This document shows positions 16,949 through 25,154 of a stretch of DNA of 64,000 nucleotides, piece by piece. Location: NCBI RefSeq assembly GCF_900103635.1, contig NZ_FMXK01000019.1:1-64000 (forward strand), given 5' to 3'. How positions within the stretch are numbered: the stretch's first letter is position 1; the number at the start of each line of letters is the position of its first letter. The DNA comes from Butyrivibrio sp. INlla18 (GTDB lineage: Bacteria; Bacillota; Clostridia; Lachnospirales; Lachnospiraceae). The notes under the pieces were generated by a model. That model searched no databases. It was not told the origin of the DNA and saw only the letters and a program-made list of their open reading frames with translations. The position numbers and the translations under genes were made by a program.

Positions 16949-17422
16949 ATGAAGGCTCAGCCTGAAGTAGTTTTAGATAAATATGGAAATATGCTTTTAA
17001 GAGTGGCTTACTCATATCTGCAGAATATGAGTGACGCTGAGGATATATTACAGGATACGCTGATCAAATACCTTAAATCCGCTCCTGAATTTGAAAATGA
17101 GAACCATGAAAAAGCGTGGCTCATAACCGTTGCATCAAACCTCAGCAAGAACAAGATCAGATATAACAAGATCAGAGAAGCTGACGAGCTTGATGAGGGG
17201 CTTGTAGCCAAGAAGGAAGAGGATCTTTCATTTGTGTGGGAAGCTGTCAAAGGACTTCCTGTAACACAAAGAGAAGTGGTTCATTTGTTCTATCAGGAAG
17301 GATATTCTACTAGAGATATTGCAAATATGCTTGAAAGAAATGAATCCACTGTGCGTTCTGATCTATTAAGAGCCAGAAAGCAGCTAAAGAAAATATTGAA
17401 GGAGGAATACGACTTTGAATAA
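16949..17422 (+). CDS. ECF-type RNA polymerase sigma factor
   Basis: The protein has 157 residues. Region 2 (about 10-75) contains LLRVAYSYLQNMSDAEDILQ, the DAED box of sigma-70 group 4. Region 4 (about 100-152) contains LPVTQREVVHLFYQEGYS and a helix-turn-helix, STVRSDLLRARKQLKK. Region 1 and region 3 are absent, as expected. TTGGGAG lies 8 bp before the ATG. The gene overlaps the next by 8 bp, the usual layout for an ECF factor and its anti-sigma factor. It probably responds to an envelope signal, given the lipoprotein gene upstream. Confidence 0.88.
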   Translation: MKAQPEVVLDKYGNMLLRVAYSYLQNMSDAEDILQDTLIKYLKSAPEFENENHEKAWLITVASNLSKNKIRYNKIREADELDEGLVAKKEEDLSFVWEAVKGLPVTQREVVHLFYQEGYSTRDIANMLERNESTVRSDLLRARKQLKKILKEEYDFE

Positions 17423-17951
17423 ATACAATGAAGTAATGGACAATATAAAAGTAACAGAAGATATGCGTAGCAGAATCCTTCAAAATATTGAAGCAGAGCT
17501 TGGAAAAGACGGCGCAGAGGAAACAGTTACAGAACCGGTTAAGAAAGCTAAAGTGGTAGATTATAGAAGAATCATCAGAATAGCTTCTACAGCGGCAGCA
17601 GTTATTGTAGGTGCTGTTATTCTTTCAAATGTAATGCTTAGAAACACTACAGATAGTTCAAGCTATTCAGCTCAGGTTTCAGAGGCAGAAATGTTTGCAG
17701 TAGATAAGACAGAAGCTTCTTTTGAGGCAGCAGGATCTGAAGGTGCATATGCTCCTGTAGATGAGTGCAAGACTGTTAATATTGACGGCGTAGATGTTAA
17801 GTTTTATGGTAGCGATGGTCTCTACTATGCAGCAGAGTGGGTAATTGATGGGGAAAATTACAGCGCTGTTTCAGACAATGTAGATGGAGTAAGCTTAGAA
17901 GAAATGAAGGCAATTGTTGCCAAAAACATGGAAAAGGTCAAAAACAATTGA
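17415..17951 (+). CDS. Single-pass membrane protein, probable anti-sigma factor
   Basis: The protein has 178 residues. A cytoplasmic N-terminal part (1-55) begins MNKYNEVMDNIKVTEDMRSR, followed by one membrane helix (about 57-76, IASTAAAVIVGAVILSNVML) and an outer domain with no known motif. No zinc-binding HxxxCxxC is visible, so it is not a classical ZAS protein. The TTG start overlaps the sigma stop and has GGAGG 9 bp upstream. Position and topology suggest that it holds the sigma factor at the membrane; that is an inference. Confidence 0.65.
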   Translation: MNKYNEVMDNIKVTEDMRSRILQNIEAELGKDGAEETVTEPVKKAKVVDYRRIIRIASTAAAVIVGAVILSNVMLRNTTDSSSYSAQVSEAEMFAVDKTEASFEAAGSEGAYAPVDECKTVNIDGVDVKFYGSDGLYYAAEWVIDGENYSAVSDNVDGVSLEEMKAIVAKNMEKVKNN

Positions 17952-17975
17952 CAAATCTTTATTTCATGTTAAAGT
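17948..17975 (+). promoter_or_regulatory. Promoter of the RNase P RNA gene
   Basis: TTGACA (17948-17953) overlaps the stop codon of the preceding gene. TAAAGT (17970-17975) follows after 16 bp. The predicted start near 17983 fits the RNA 5' end. Confidence 0.55.
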
Positions 17976-17995
17976 AATTGTACTGTAGACAAAAA

Positions 17996-18342
17996 GAGCA
18001 GGATGGATGATCGCTGCCATGCAAACGAAAGGGCATGGGAGAGGAAAGTCCGGGCTTCGCAGGGCAGGATGCCAGATAACGTCTGGTGGAGGTGACTCCC
18101 AGGATAGTGCAACAGAGAGATACCGCCTGACTTATGTCAGGTAAGGGTGGAAAGGCAGTGTAAGAGACTACCGTGCTGGTGGTAACATCAGTAGCCATGT
18201 AAACCCCATCCGAAGCAAGACCGAATAGAGAGCAATGAACCGGCCCGGTTCGCTTTCAGGTGGGTCGCTTGAAACTGTCGGTGACGGCAGTTCTAGATAG
18301 ATGATCATCTTAGAAGACATAACCCGGCTTATAGTCCTGCTC
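17996..18342 (+). ncRNA. rnpB: RNase P RNA, type A
   Basis: The catalytic RNA that trims tRNA 5' leaders. The 5' GAGCAGG pairs with the 3' CCTGCTC (P1). The conserved core appears as GAGGAAAGTCCGGGC (18039-18053), ACAGAGA, and GACATAACCCGGCTTATAG near the 3' end. The GGTT-type loop near CCGGCCCGGTTCGC binds the tRNA CCA end. About 347 bases is normal. It is followed by its own terminator. Confidence 0.95.
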
Positions 18343-18362
18343 ATTTTAGACTAAAACATATG

Positions 18363-18396
18363 TAAGTCCTTGGATATTCCAAGGACTTATTTTTTG
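18363..18396 (+). terminator. Terminator of rnpB
   Basis: A perfect 11-bp stem (18363-18373 with 18379-18389) closes a 5-base loop and runs into a T tract. Confidence 0.9.
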
Positions 18397-18508
18397 TCTT
18401 TAAGAACAACTTTTGCAATGTCAATCATTTATGAACGTGGTACAATTTAGGCAAATTGAAAGCTCTTTCATAAGTTCAGGATTTGCAACTTTTTGACTTA
18501 AATATGAA

Positions 18509-18537
18509 CTGACAAAGAATAAGTAATACTCTATGAT
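18509..18537 (+). promoter_or_regulatory. Promoter of the kdu/kdg operon
   Basis: CTGACA (18509-18514) is followed after 17 bp by TATGAT (18532-18537), five of six matches in each box. The 5' leader would be about 44 bases. AGTTCA at 18473-18478 and TGAACT at 18505-18510 form a wide inverted repeat that might be a regulator site, but this is weak. Confidence 0.5.
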
Positions 18538-18587
18538 GATAATTAAATACGAATAATATCATTATGGATATTCAGATTGGAGGGCAT

Positions 18588-19451
18588 ATGGAACTTAGAA
18601 CAGCATGTTCACCTAGAGACGAGAAACACTATGATACTGCTAGACTGAGAGAAGAGTTTCTTATTGATGATCTTTTCCAGCCTGATACTATCAAGCTCGT
18701 TTACAGCCATATCGACAGAATCATTACTGGTTCAGCAGTTCCTGTCAAAGAGGAGCTTAAACTTACAGCAGGAGATGAACTTAGAGCAGAGTATTTCTTG
18801 CAGAGACGTGAGATGGGTGTTATCAACATCGGTGGCGCCGGTGTCATCACAATTGATGGCAAGAAGTATGACGTAGATTACAAGCAGGGTATGTATATCG
18901 GAATGGGAGCAAAAGATGTTTCTTTTGCAAGCTGCGATGCATCTAAGCCTGCAAAGTTCTACATCAACAGCGCACCAGCTCACAAGACATATCCTACAGT
19001 TCTCATTAAGAGAGAGGGTACACCATCAGAGGATGTTGTTATCATCAAAGATGAAAACAAGAAGGAACTCGGAAGCCTTGAGCAGGCTAATCACAGAGTT
19101 ATCAACAAGTACATCCTTCCAGGACAGGTTGAGACTTGCCAGCTTGAGATGGGTATGACAGAACTTAAGCCAGGTAGTGTATGGAATACAATGCCATGTC
19201 ATACACATGACCGCAGAATGGAAGTATACCTTTACTTTGATATTCCAGAAGATGCACTTGTTATGCACTTCATGGGCGAACCTACAGAGACTAGACATAT
19301 CATCATGAGAAACGAGCAGGCTGTTATCAGCCCTAGCTGGTCAATTCACTCAGGATGTGGCACACAGGCTTACACATTTATCTGGGGAATGGTTGGAGAA
19401 AATCAGGATTTCGATGATATGGATGACTGCGCAATGCAGGATCTTAAGTAA
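18588..19451 (+). CDS. kduI: 5-dehydro-4-deoxy-D-glucuronate isomerase
   Basis: The enzyme converts 5-keto-4-deoxyuronate, made from unsaturated galacturonate or glucuronate released by polysaccharide lyases, to 2,5-diketo-3-deoxygluconate. The protein has 287 residues, normal for the family, and a cupin fold. The zinc site is in PCHTHDRRMEVYLYF (His205, His207, Glu212). The family N-terminus, SPRDEKHYDTARLREEFL, supports the ATG at 18588. GGAGG is close (4 bp), while an ATG at 18564 has no ribosome site. It is the first gene of the pathway operon. Confidence 0.93.
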   Translation: MELRTACSPRDEKHYDTARLREEFLIDDLFQPDTIKLVYSHIDRIITGSAVPVKEELKLTAGDELRAEYFLQRREMGVINIGGAGVITIDGKKYDVDYKQGMYIGMGAKDVSFASCDASKPAKFYINSAPAHKTYPTVLIKREGTPSEDVVIIKDENKKELGSLEQANHRVINKYILPGQVETCQLEMGMTELKPGSVWNTMPCHTHDRRMEVYLYFDIPEDALVMHFMGEPTETRHIIMRNEQAVISPSWSIHSGCGTQAYTFIWGMVGENQDFDDMDDCAMQDLK

Positions 19452-19529
19452 TCACTTGGCGAGGTATTATCGAGCCTAGTGTACTACTTAGTTCTGTCGA
19501 GTACGCAGTACGAGAGCAGAACTTCATTG
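19452..19529 (+). repeat. Dispersed intergenic element directly after the kduI stop
   Basis: It starts at the base after the stop codon: TCACTTGGCGAG, then CGAGCCTAGTG, a GTACGCAGTAC inverted repeat and AGCAGAACTTC. Bases 19453-19481 match 482-510 on the other strand at 28 of 29 positions, and the end matches the elements at 30026 and 36250. It separates kduI from kduD inside the operon. Confidence 0.7.
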
Positions 19530-19556
19530 TTTATTTGAATTAAGGAGGATATAATC

Positions 19557-20402
19557 ATGCAGGATTTTTTAAAGAATTTTTCACTTGAAGGTAAGATCGC
19601 TTGGGTTACAGGTGCTTCTTACGGACTTGGACTTGCTTATGCAGTAGCTTTTGCACAGAGCGGAGCAAAAGTTGTATTTAATGATATCAACCAGGAACTT
19701 GTAGATAAGGGAATGGCTGAGTATGAGAAGCTTGGTATCAAGGCATTCGGTAGAGTATGCGACGTTACTAAGGAAGATCAGGTACTTAACTTTGTTGCTG
19801 AGGTTGAGAAGAATGTTGGAACAATCGACATCCTTGTTAACAACGCTGGTATCATCAAGAGAATCCCTATGATCGAGATGACTGTAGATCAGTGGCAGCA
19901 GGTTATCGATGTAGACCTTACAGGTCCATTCATCTGCTCAAAGGCTGTTCTTCCAGCAATGATCAAGAAGGGAAGCGGTAAGATCATCAACGCTTGCTCA
20001 ATGATGTCAGAGTTCGGTCGTGAGACAGTATCTGCTTATGCTGCTGCTAAGGGCGGACTTAAGATGCTTACAAGAAATATCTGTTCAGAATATGGCCAGT
20101 ACAATATCCAGTGTAATGCTATTGGGCCTGGTTACATTGCTACTCCTCAGACAGCACCTCTTCGTGAGAAGCAGGCTGATGGATCAATGCATCCATTCGA
20201 CAGATTTATTCGTTCTAAGACACCAGCTCAGAGATGGGGCAAGACAGAAGACCTTATGGGACTTGCAGTATTCCTTGCTTCTCCAGCTTCTGATTTCATC
20301 AATGGTCAGGTTGTTTACATTGATGGTGGTATTTCCGCTTATATTGGTCAGGATCCTAATAACCTCGATCCTTCAAAATTTCAGGATGTAGAGGAAGATT
20401 AA
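19557..20402 (+). CDS. kduD: 2-dehydro-3-deoxy-D-gluconate 5-dehydrogenase (SDR)
   Basis: The enzyme reduces 2,5-diketo-3-deoxygluconate to 2-keto-3-deoxygluconate with NADH. The protein has 281 residues. The cofactor motif is VTGASYGLGLAYA (about 18-30), followed by NNAG (about 95). The catalytic Ser is in NACSMMSEFG and the Tyr-Lys pair in SAYAAAKGGLKML (about 161-165). The family also includes gluconate 5-dehydrogenases, but the context with kduI, eda and kdgK fixes the role. AAGGAGG lies 9 bp before the ATG. Confidence 0.9.
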   Translation: MQDFLKNFSLEGKIAWVTGASYGLGLAYAVAFAQSGAKVVFNDINQELVDKGMAEYEKLGIKAFGRVCDVTKEDQVLNFVAEVEKNVGTIDILVNNAGIIKRIPMIEMTVDQWQQVIDVDLTGPFICSKAVLPAMIKKGSGKIINACSMMSEFGRETVSAYAAAKGGLKMLTRNICSEYGQYNIQCNAIGPGYIATPQTAPLREKQADGSMHPFDRFIRSKTPAQRWGKTEDLMGLAVFLASPASDFINGQVVYIDGGISAYIGQDPNNLDPSKFQDVEED

Positions 20403-20426
20403 TTTATTGCTTGAAAGGAAATAGAA

Positions 20427-21389
20427 ATGGATAAGATTTGTGAAGAACTTTACAAAATTGGTATCGTACCAGTAATTGCAATTGACGACGCTAAGGACGC
20501 TGAGCCACTTGCAGAGGCACTTATTAAGGGTGGTCTTCCAGCTGCAGAAGTTACATTCCGTACAGAAGCTGCTGAAGAAGCTATCAGAATTATTTCTCAG
20601 AAATTCCCTGAGATGATCGTTGGTGCCGGAACTGTTCTCAATGCAGAGCAGGCAGATCGTGCTAAGGCTGCTGGAGCTAAGTTTATCGTAAGCCCAGGAT
20701 TCAACAGATCAAACGTTGAGTACATTCAGTCAATCGGAGTACCAGTAGTACCTGGAACAGCAACTCCTGGCGAAGTTGAGCAGGCAATTGAACTTGGTCT
20801 TGATTGCGTAAAATTCTTCCCTGCAGAGCAGAATGGTGGTATTGCCAAGATCAAAGCTATGGCTGCACCATATACAAAAATGCATTTCATGCCTACAGGT
20901 GGCGTAAATAAGAACAACTTAAATGATTACCTTGGATTCAACAAGGTATTCTGCTGTGGTGGTAGCTGGATGGTTAAAAAAGACCTTATTTCAGCAGGCA
21001 AGTTTGATGAGATCGAAGCAATGACAAGAGATGCAGTTAATGCAATGCTTGGTTTCACAATGAAGCATGTTGGAATCAACCAGACTGATGCTTCATCTGC
21101 AGAGGCTGTTGCTGATAAGTTTGATTCACTCTTTGGCTTCACCAAGAAGGTTGGTAACTCTTCAGTATTTGCTGGAAACGTTGTAGAAGTTATGAAGGCT
21201 CAGGGCCGTGGCACATGTGGTCATATCGCTATTGGAACAAACAACGTAGACAGAGCTGTTTATCACCTTGGTAAGCAGGGCGTTAAGTTTGATGAGACAT
21301 CATTTGCATATGATGCTGACAATCATCTCAAAGTTGCTTATCTTGCTGATGACTTCGGCGGATTCGCTGTACATTTAGTAAAGAACTGA
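20427..21389 (+). CDS. eda: KDPG/KHG aldolase fused to a VOC-like domain
   Basis: The N-terminal half (1-205) is a 2-keto-3-deoxy-6-phosphogluconate aldolase. It cleaves KDPG to pyruvate and glyceraldehyde-3-phosphate. The Schiff-base Lys is K129 in CVKFFPAE, the Glu is in AAEVTFRT, and GGVN marks the phosphate site. Residues about 210-320 add a domain starting MKHVGINQTD and ending DDFGGFAVHLVKN, which looks like a glyoxalase/VOC fold. Typical Eda has about 210 residues, so this is a true fusion. The role of the extra domain is unknown. Confidence 0.88.
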   Translation: MDKICEELYKIGIVPVIAIDDAKDAEPLAEALIKGGLPAAEVTFRTEAAEEAIRIISQKFPEMIVGAGTVLNAEQADRAKAAGAKFIVSPGFNRSNVEYIQSIGVPVVPGTATPGEVEQAIELGLDCVKFFPAEQNGGIAKIKAMAAPYTKMHFMPTGGVNKNNLNDYLGFNKVFCCGGSWMVKKDLISAGKFDEIEAMTRDAVNAMLGFTMKHVGINQTDASSAEAVADKFDSLFGFTKKVGNSSVFAGNVVEVMKAQGRGTCGHIAIGTNNVDRAVYHLGKQGVKFDETSFAYDADNHLKVAYLADDFGGFAVHLVKN

Positions 21390-21429
21390 TAGACAGTAAA
21401 ATATAAAAGAGTTTTGGAGGACTAGTTAA

Positions 21430-22455
21430 ATGGCAAAGAAAGTTGTTACATTTGGTGAGATCATGCTGCGTCTGCAGCCAGACAATTACTTAAGATTCGT
21501 TCAGGTTGATCACCTTGAGGCTACATTTGGTGGCGGAGAGGCTAACGTTTCTGTTTCACTTGCAAACTATGGACTTGATTCAGTATACGTTACAAAGCTT
21601 CCTAAGCATGAGATTGGACAGGCTGCTGTTAACTCTCTTAGAAAGTATGGCGTTGACACTTCTAAGATCACAAGAGGTGGCGACAGAGTAGGTATCTACT
21701 TCAACGAGAAGGGTGCTTCTCAGAGAGGTTCTAAGTGTATCTATGACCGTGCACATTCTGCAATCGCAGAGGCTGTTCCAGCTGATTTCAACTGGGATGA
21801 GATCTTTGAGGGAGCTGAATGGTTCCACTTCACAGGTATTACTCCAGCTGTAAGCGACAGCCTTGCAGAGATCACACTTGAGGCTGCTAAGAAAGCTAAA
21901 GAGCATGGACTTATGGTATCATGCGACCTTAACTACAGAGGAAAGCTCTGGAGCAAGGAAAAGGCTGGTAAGGTAATGGCTGAGATCTGCCAGTATGTAG
22001 ATGTTTGTATCGCAAACGAAGAGGATGCTTCTGATGTATTCGGAATCGCTGCTTCTTCTACAGACGTTACAACTGGTAAGCTCAACAGAGAAGGCTACAT
22101 TGAGGTTGCTCAGAAGCTTACAGAGAGATTTGGCTTCAAGAAGGTTGCTATCACACTTCGTGAGTCTATCTCTGCTAACGACAATAACTGGAGTGCTATG
22201 CTCTACACAGATGGACAGGCTTACTTCTCCAAGAAATATGCACTTCGTATTGTTGACCGTGTTGGTGGCGGAGATTCATTTGGCGGTGGACTTATCTATA
22301 GCTGCGTAAACGGATTTGATCCACAGGCTACAATTGAGTTTGCTGTTGCAGCATCAGCTCTCAAGCACACAATCGAAGGAGACTTCAACCTTGTTACTGT
22401 TGATGAAGTAAACAAGCTTGCAGGTGGCGACGGATCAGGTCGTATCCAGAGATAA
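21430..22455 (+). CDS. kdgK: 2-keto-3-deoxygluconate kinase (PfkB family)
   Basis: The enzyme phosphorylates 2-keto-3-deoxygluconate to KDPG, the substrate of the aldolase upstream. The protein has 341 residues. The N-terminal signature is FGGGEANVSVSLANYGL (about 36-52). The C-terminal PfkB signature is DRVGGGDSFGGGLIY, with the catalytic Asp of GGGDSF (about 280). GGAGG lies 8 bp before the ATG. It is the last gene of the operon and is followed by a strong terminator. Confidence 0.9.
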   Translation: MAKKVVTFGEIMLRLQPDNYLRFVQVDHLEATFGGGEANVSVSLANYGLDSVYVTKLPKHEIGQAAVNSLRKYGVDTSKITRGGDRVGIYFNEKGASQRGSKCIYDRAHSAIAEAVPADFNWDEIFEGAEWFHFTGITPAVSDSLAEITLEAAKKAKEHGLMVSCDLNYRGKLWSKEKAGKVMAEICQYVDVCIANEEDASDVFGIAASSTDVTTGKLNREGYIEVAQKLTERFGFKKVAITLRESISANDNNWSAMLYTDGQAYFSKKYALRIVDRVGGGDSFGGGLIYSCVNGFDPQATIEFAVAASALKHTIEGDFNLVTVDEVNKLAGGDGSGRIQR

Positions 22456-22478
22456 TCAAATACTTATAATTATTCATG

Positions 22479-22520
22479 TAGGCCTGTAAAAGAAAATTTC
22501 TTTTACAGGTCTATTTTTTG
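22479..22520 (+). terminator. Terminator of the kdu/kdg operon
   Basis: A 16-bp stem (22479-22494 with 22498-22513, one G-T pair) and a T run follow kdgK. Confidence 0.9.
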
Positions 22521-22560
22521 AAATTTTTGTTTAAAACAAGACCAAAAAAGACAGAAATCA

Positions 22561-22591
22561 TTGTTTAAAATTACTGACACTAATGTATAAT
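22561..22591 (+). promoter_or_regulatory. Likely promoter of the c-di-GMP gene pair
   Basis: A perfect TATAAT (22586-22591) lies 19 bp after TTGTTT (22561-22566). The -10 is strong, the -35 poor. Confidence 0.45.
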
Positions 22592-22646
22592 GTAATAGAA
22601 TATTTGTGTATTTTCTGTGAAAATACGAACTAGGGGAGCGAGAGTT

Positions 22647-23795
22647 TTGGCTATTTCGGGGTGGATTATAGTAAACTTTTATACAGTGCTACTTCTTATC
22701 TTACTCATGATCTTTCAGAGTAAGACTATCCGTACCAAAGCAGGAACTAACTTTGTTTGCCTTTTGGGCATGACTTTAGTTCTGGTAGTAGCTGAAACTG
22801 TAGGACATATAGGCGAGCTTTATCCTGATAGATTCCTTATCTGGATGAAATTTGGCTATTATGTGATCTATGCTCTTGATCCAGCAGACTATCTGTTTGC
22901 ACTCATCTATATCAATTGTTGGCTTATCCCTGAGAAGGCAAAGTGTCAAAAGCTCTTTTCAGCTTTGTATCGCGGATTCATGGCAACAAACTTTATTTTA
23001 GTCACATTTTCAGTATTGTTTAATTTGAAATGGTTTTATTATTTCGAAGGATATGAGTATCACAGAGGAACTCTGTTCTATTACAGAGGAGCTTTGATCC
23101 TGATATTCTGTCTTTTGATGTCTGTGTATGCCCTTATCAACAGAAAGAGCATAGCACCAGGATATGTTTTGCCTATTTTTATATTGCCGATAATTTCGCT
23201 CTTTGGAGCATTTTTGCAGATCTTTATATCTGATCTGAACATGACGTATGCATCTATATCTATAGGTCTTCTTATTGTCTTTTTCTACCTGCAGACCAAG
23301 AATCTGGATGTAGATTATCTTACGGGCGCACTTAACAGGCGTGGAATTGACATTAGTGTAGAAGAAAAGATACAGTATTCATTGGCAACAGGTCAGAAAT
23401 TTGCTGCTATTATGATGGACCTTGATAGATTTAAAGAAATAAACGATAATTATGGACATCATGAAGGCGATTATGCTCTCATGGTAGTATCTAATATATT
23501 GTTTAAGGTATTTCCACCAAAGTCTTCCATAGGTAGATTTGGGGGCGATGAGTTCTGCGTAGTATGCGATATAGCCGCTTTAGAGGAACTCAGGGCCAAG
23601 GTTGATATGATCGAAGATGAACTTGATCTTTGGAATTATAAGAGTGAGAAGCCTTATAAACTTCAGGCTAGTATTGGATCTATGATATATGATCCTGCCA
23701 ATAACATGACAGCCAAGCAGTTCCAGATTGCTATTGACGAGCTCATGTATAAGGAAAAAAGAAAGCATCACTTAGCTGATAACAGAAGGGCATAA
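22647..23795 (+). CDS. Membrane diguanylate cyclase (GGDEF)
   Basis: The enzyme makes cyclic di-GMP from two GTP. The protein has 382 residues. The first 215 contain six or seven membrane helices resembling a 7TM sensor. The GGDEF domain (about 220-380) has DYLTGALNRRG, MMDLDRFKEINDNYGHHEGD and the intact motif GRFGGDEFCVV. An RxxD inhibitory site is not present five residues before GGDEF, so product inhibition is probably missing. The TTG at 22647 is chosen because AGGGGAG lies 8 bp upstream; a GTG at 22617 is possible. It is followed after 3 bp by an HD-GYP gene. Confidence 0.88.
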   Translation: MAISGWIIVNFYTVLLLILLMIFQSKTIRTKAGTNFVCLLGMTLVLVVAETVGHIGELYPDRFLIWMKFGYYVIYALDPADYLFALIYINCWLIPEKAKCQKLFSALYRGFMATNFILVTFSVLFNLKWFYYFEGYEYHRGTLFYYRGALILIFCLLMSVYALINRKSIAPGYVLPIFILPIISLFGAFLQIFISDLNMTYASISIGLLIVFFYLQTKNLDVDYLTGALNRRGIDISVEEKIQYSLATGQKFAAIMMDLDRFKEINDNYGHHEGDYALMVVSNILFKVFPPKSSIGRFGGDEFCVVCDIAALEELRAKVDMIEDELDLWNYKSEKPYKLQASIGSMIYDPANNMTAKQFQIAIDELMYKEKRKHHLADNRRA

Positions 23796-23798
23796 TTT

Positions 23799-25064
23799 AT
23801 GAAATTTGATAGAACCTTTAGAACTGTAATTGTTCTATTTATAATACTAGTTATATTGATAACATCTTATTTTGTTCAGGATATAATTTCTAAGAATAAT
23901 GTAGCTTCAGTAGAGGAAACAGACCTTAGCCTTACTGGTGCCAAGCTTTCAGACAGTACCTACGCCAAGATGGTGGTATCTGGTACATGGGATTCAGCAG
24001 TTGGTGTAGCCAATCAGTTTGATTTTACTATCTTTAATGCTGACAAGTATGACCTTGCAAACTGGACTATCAGTATTAAGGTTCCAGCAGGCTCAGTTCT
24101 TGATAATTATTGGGGCTCAGAAGCAGAGCTTGATAAGAGAACAGGTCTTTTGACCATCAAACCTACAAACTACAACAATACTATCTTAGCTGATGGCAAT
24201 ATCACTTTTGGAATCATTGTTTCAGCAAAAGAGCCATTTTCACCAACAAGTCTTCACTTACAGGGATACAAGATCCTTAGTAATAACACTAGCTTAGCTA
24301 GAAGAATAGTAGAAGTGTTTATTGGTATCTGGACTATTGTATTCATTGGCTTTTTAGTTACAAGACTTAATTTCAGAAACTATCGAGAAAAACAAAAGAA
24401 TGATATCAAGATCATTCTTCAGTCTATGAATACCTTCATCAATTTCATTGATGCCAAGGATCCATATACAAGGGGCCATTCTAAGAGAGTTGCAATGTAC
24501 GCAGCTGAGATCGCAAAGAGAATGAGACTTCCTGAGGATGATATTCAGAATATCTATTATGCAGGTCTTTTACATGATGCTGGTAAGATCAGTGTTCCGG
24601 ACGCTGTTCTCAACAAGCCAGGAATCCTTACCAAAGAAGAGAGGGCTATGATCCAGAACCATACTGTAGCTGGTGGTAAGATGCTTGTGCAGCTTTCTTC
24701 ACTTAAGGGAGTAAGAGAGACGGCTCTTTATCATCACGAAAGATATGATGGATCAGGATATCCAGATGGACTTAAAGGGGAGATGATTCCTCTTTTTGCT
24801 AGGATTGTAGGCGTAGCAGATGCTTATGATGCGATGTCCAGTAACCGTGTATACAGAAGACATCTCAACAAGGACGAGATCATCGAGGAAATCCAGAAGG
24901 GCGCAGGTACTCAGTTTGACCCTAGGATTGTTACCTATATGGTTGATATGATCAATGATGGTTATGTTAACGTTGTTAAGATGGAAACAGCAGATAACGA
25001 CGAGAGTTATGGCAAGTTTAACCTTACAGAAGAAGATATTCCTGGCGTATATATGGGATTTTAA
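23799..25064 (+). CDS. HD-GYP phosphodiesterase with cellulose-binding-like outer domain
   Basis: The protein has 421 residues: a membrane helix (about 8-28), an outer domain (about 40-165), a second membrane helix (about 173-193) and a cytoplasmic HD-GYP domain (about 205-395). The HD-GYP part has LLHDAGKISVPD, HHERYDGSGYPDG and VADAYDAMSSNR, all metal and substrate motifs intact, so it should degrade c-di-GMP. The outer domain has FDFTIFNADKYDLANWTISI, then W, a GLLTI strand, N, and ITFGIIVSA. This pattern matches family 2 carbohydrate-binding modules. It may let the cell sense plant polysaccharide. It is cotranscribed with the GGDEF gene. Confidence 0.85.
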   Translation: MKFDRTFRTVIVLFIILVILITSYFVQDIISKNNVASVEETDLSLTGAKLSDSTYAKMVVSGTWDSAVGVANQFDFTIFNADKYDLANWTISIKVPAGSVLDNYWGSEAELDKRTGLLTIKPTNYNNTILADGNITFGIIVSAKEPFSPTSLHLQGYKILSNNTSLARRIVEVFIGIWTIVFIGFLVTRLNFRNYREKQKNDIKIILQSMNTFINFIDAKDPYTRGHSKRVAMYAAEIAKRMRLPEDDIQNIYYAGLLHDAGKISVPDAVLNKPGILTKEERAMIQNHTVAGGKMLVQLSSLKGVRETALYHHERYDGSGYPDGLKGEMIPLFARIVGVADAYDAMSSNRVYRRHLNKDEIIEEIQKGAGTQFDPRIVTYMVDMINDGYVNVVKMETADNDESYGKFNLTEEDIPGVYMGF

Positions 25065-25082
25065 TAATAAAAGATTTTTTTA

Positions 25083-25130
25083 TTGACAAGCGATTTTTAA
25101 TTGCGTAATATTAAATTGAAATCGGTTTCA
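25083..25130 (+). promoter_or_regulatory. Promoter and LacI-type operator of the regulator gene
   Basis: TTGACA (25083-25088), 17 bp, TAATAT (25106-25111). The site TGAAATCGGTTTCA (25117-25130) covers the expected start point and fits the LacI/GalR (and cre) consensus TGNAANCGNTTNCA. The same site type flanks the promoter at 26319, so autoregulation is likely. Confidence 0.75.
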
Positions 25131-25154
25131 GACAGTCCCCAAGACGGAGCCTTT

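Noticed and set aside
22500-22646. A c-di-GMP riboswitch before the GGDEF gene
   Set aside because: No GEMM-type conserved core or paired stems could be found in the 150-bp leader.
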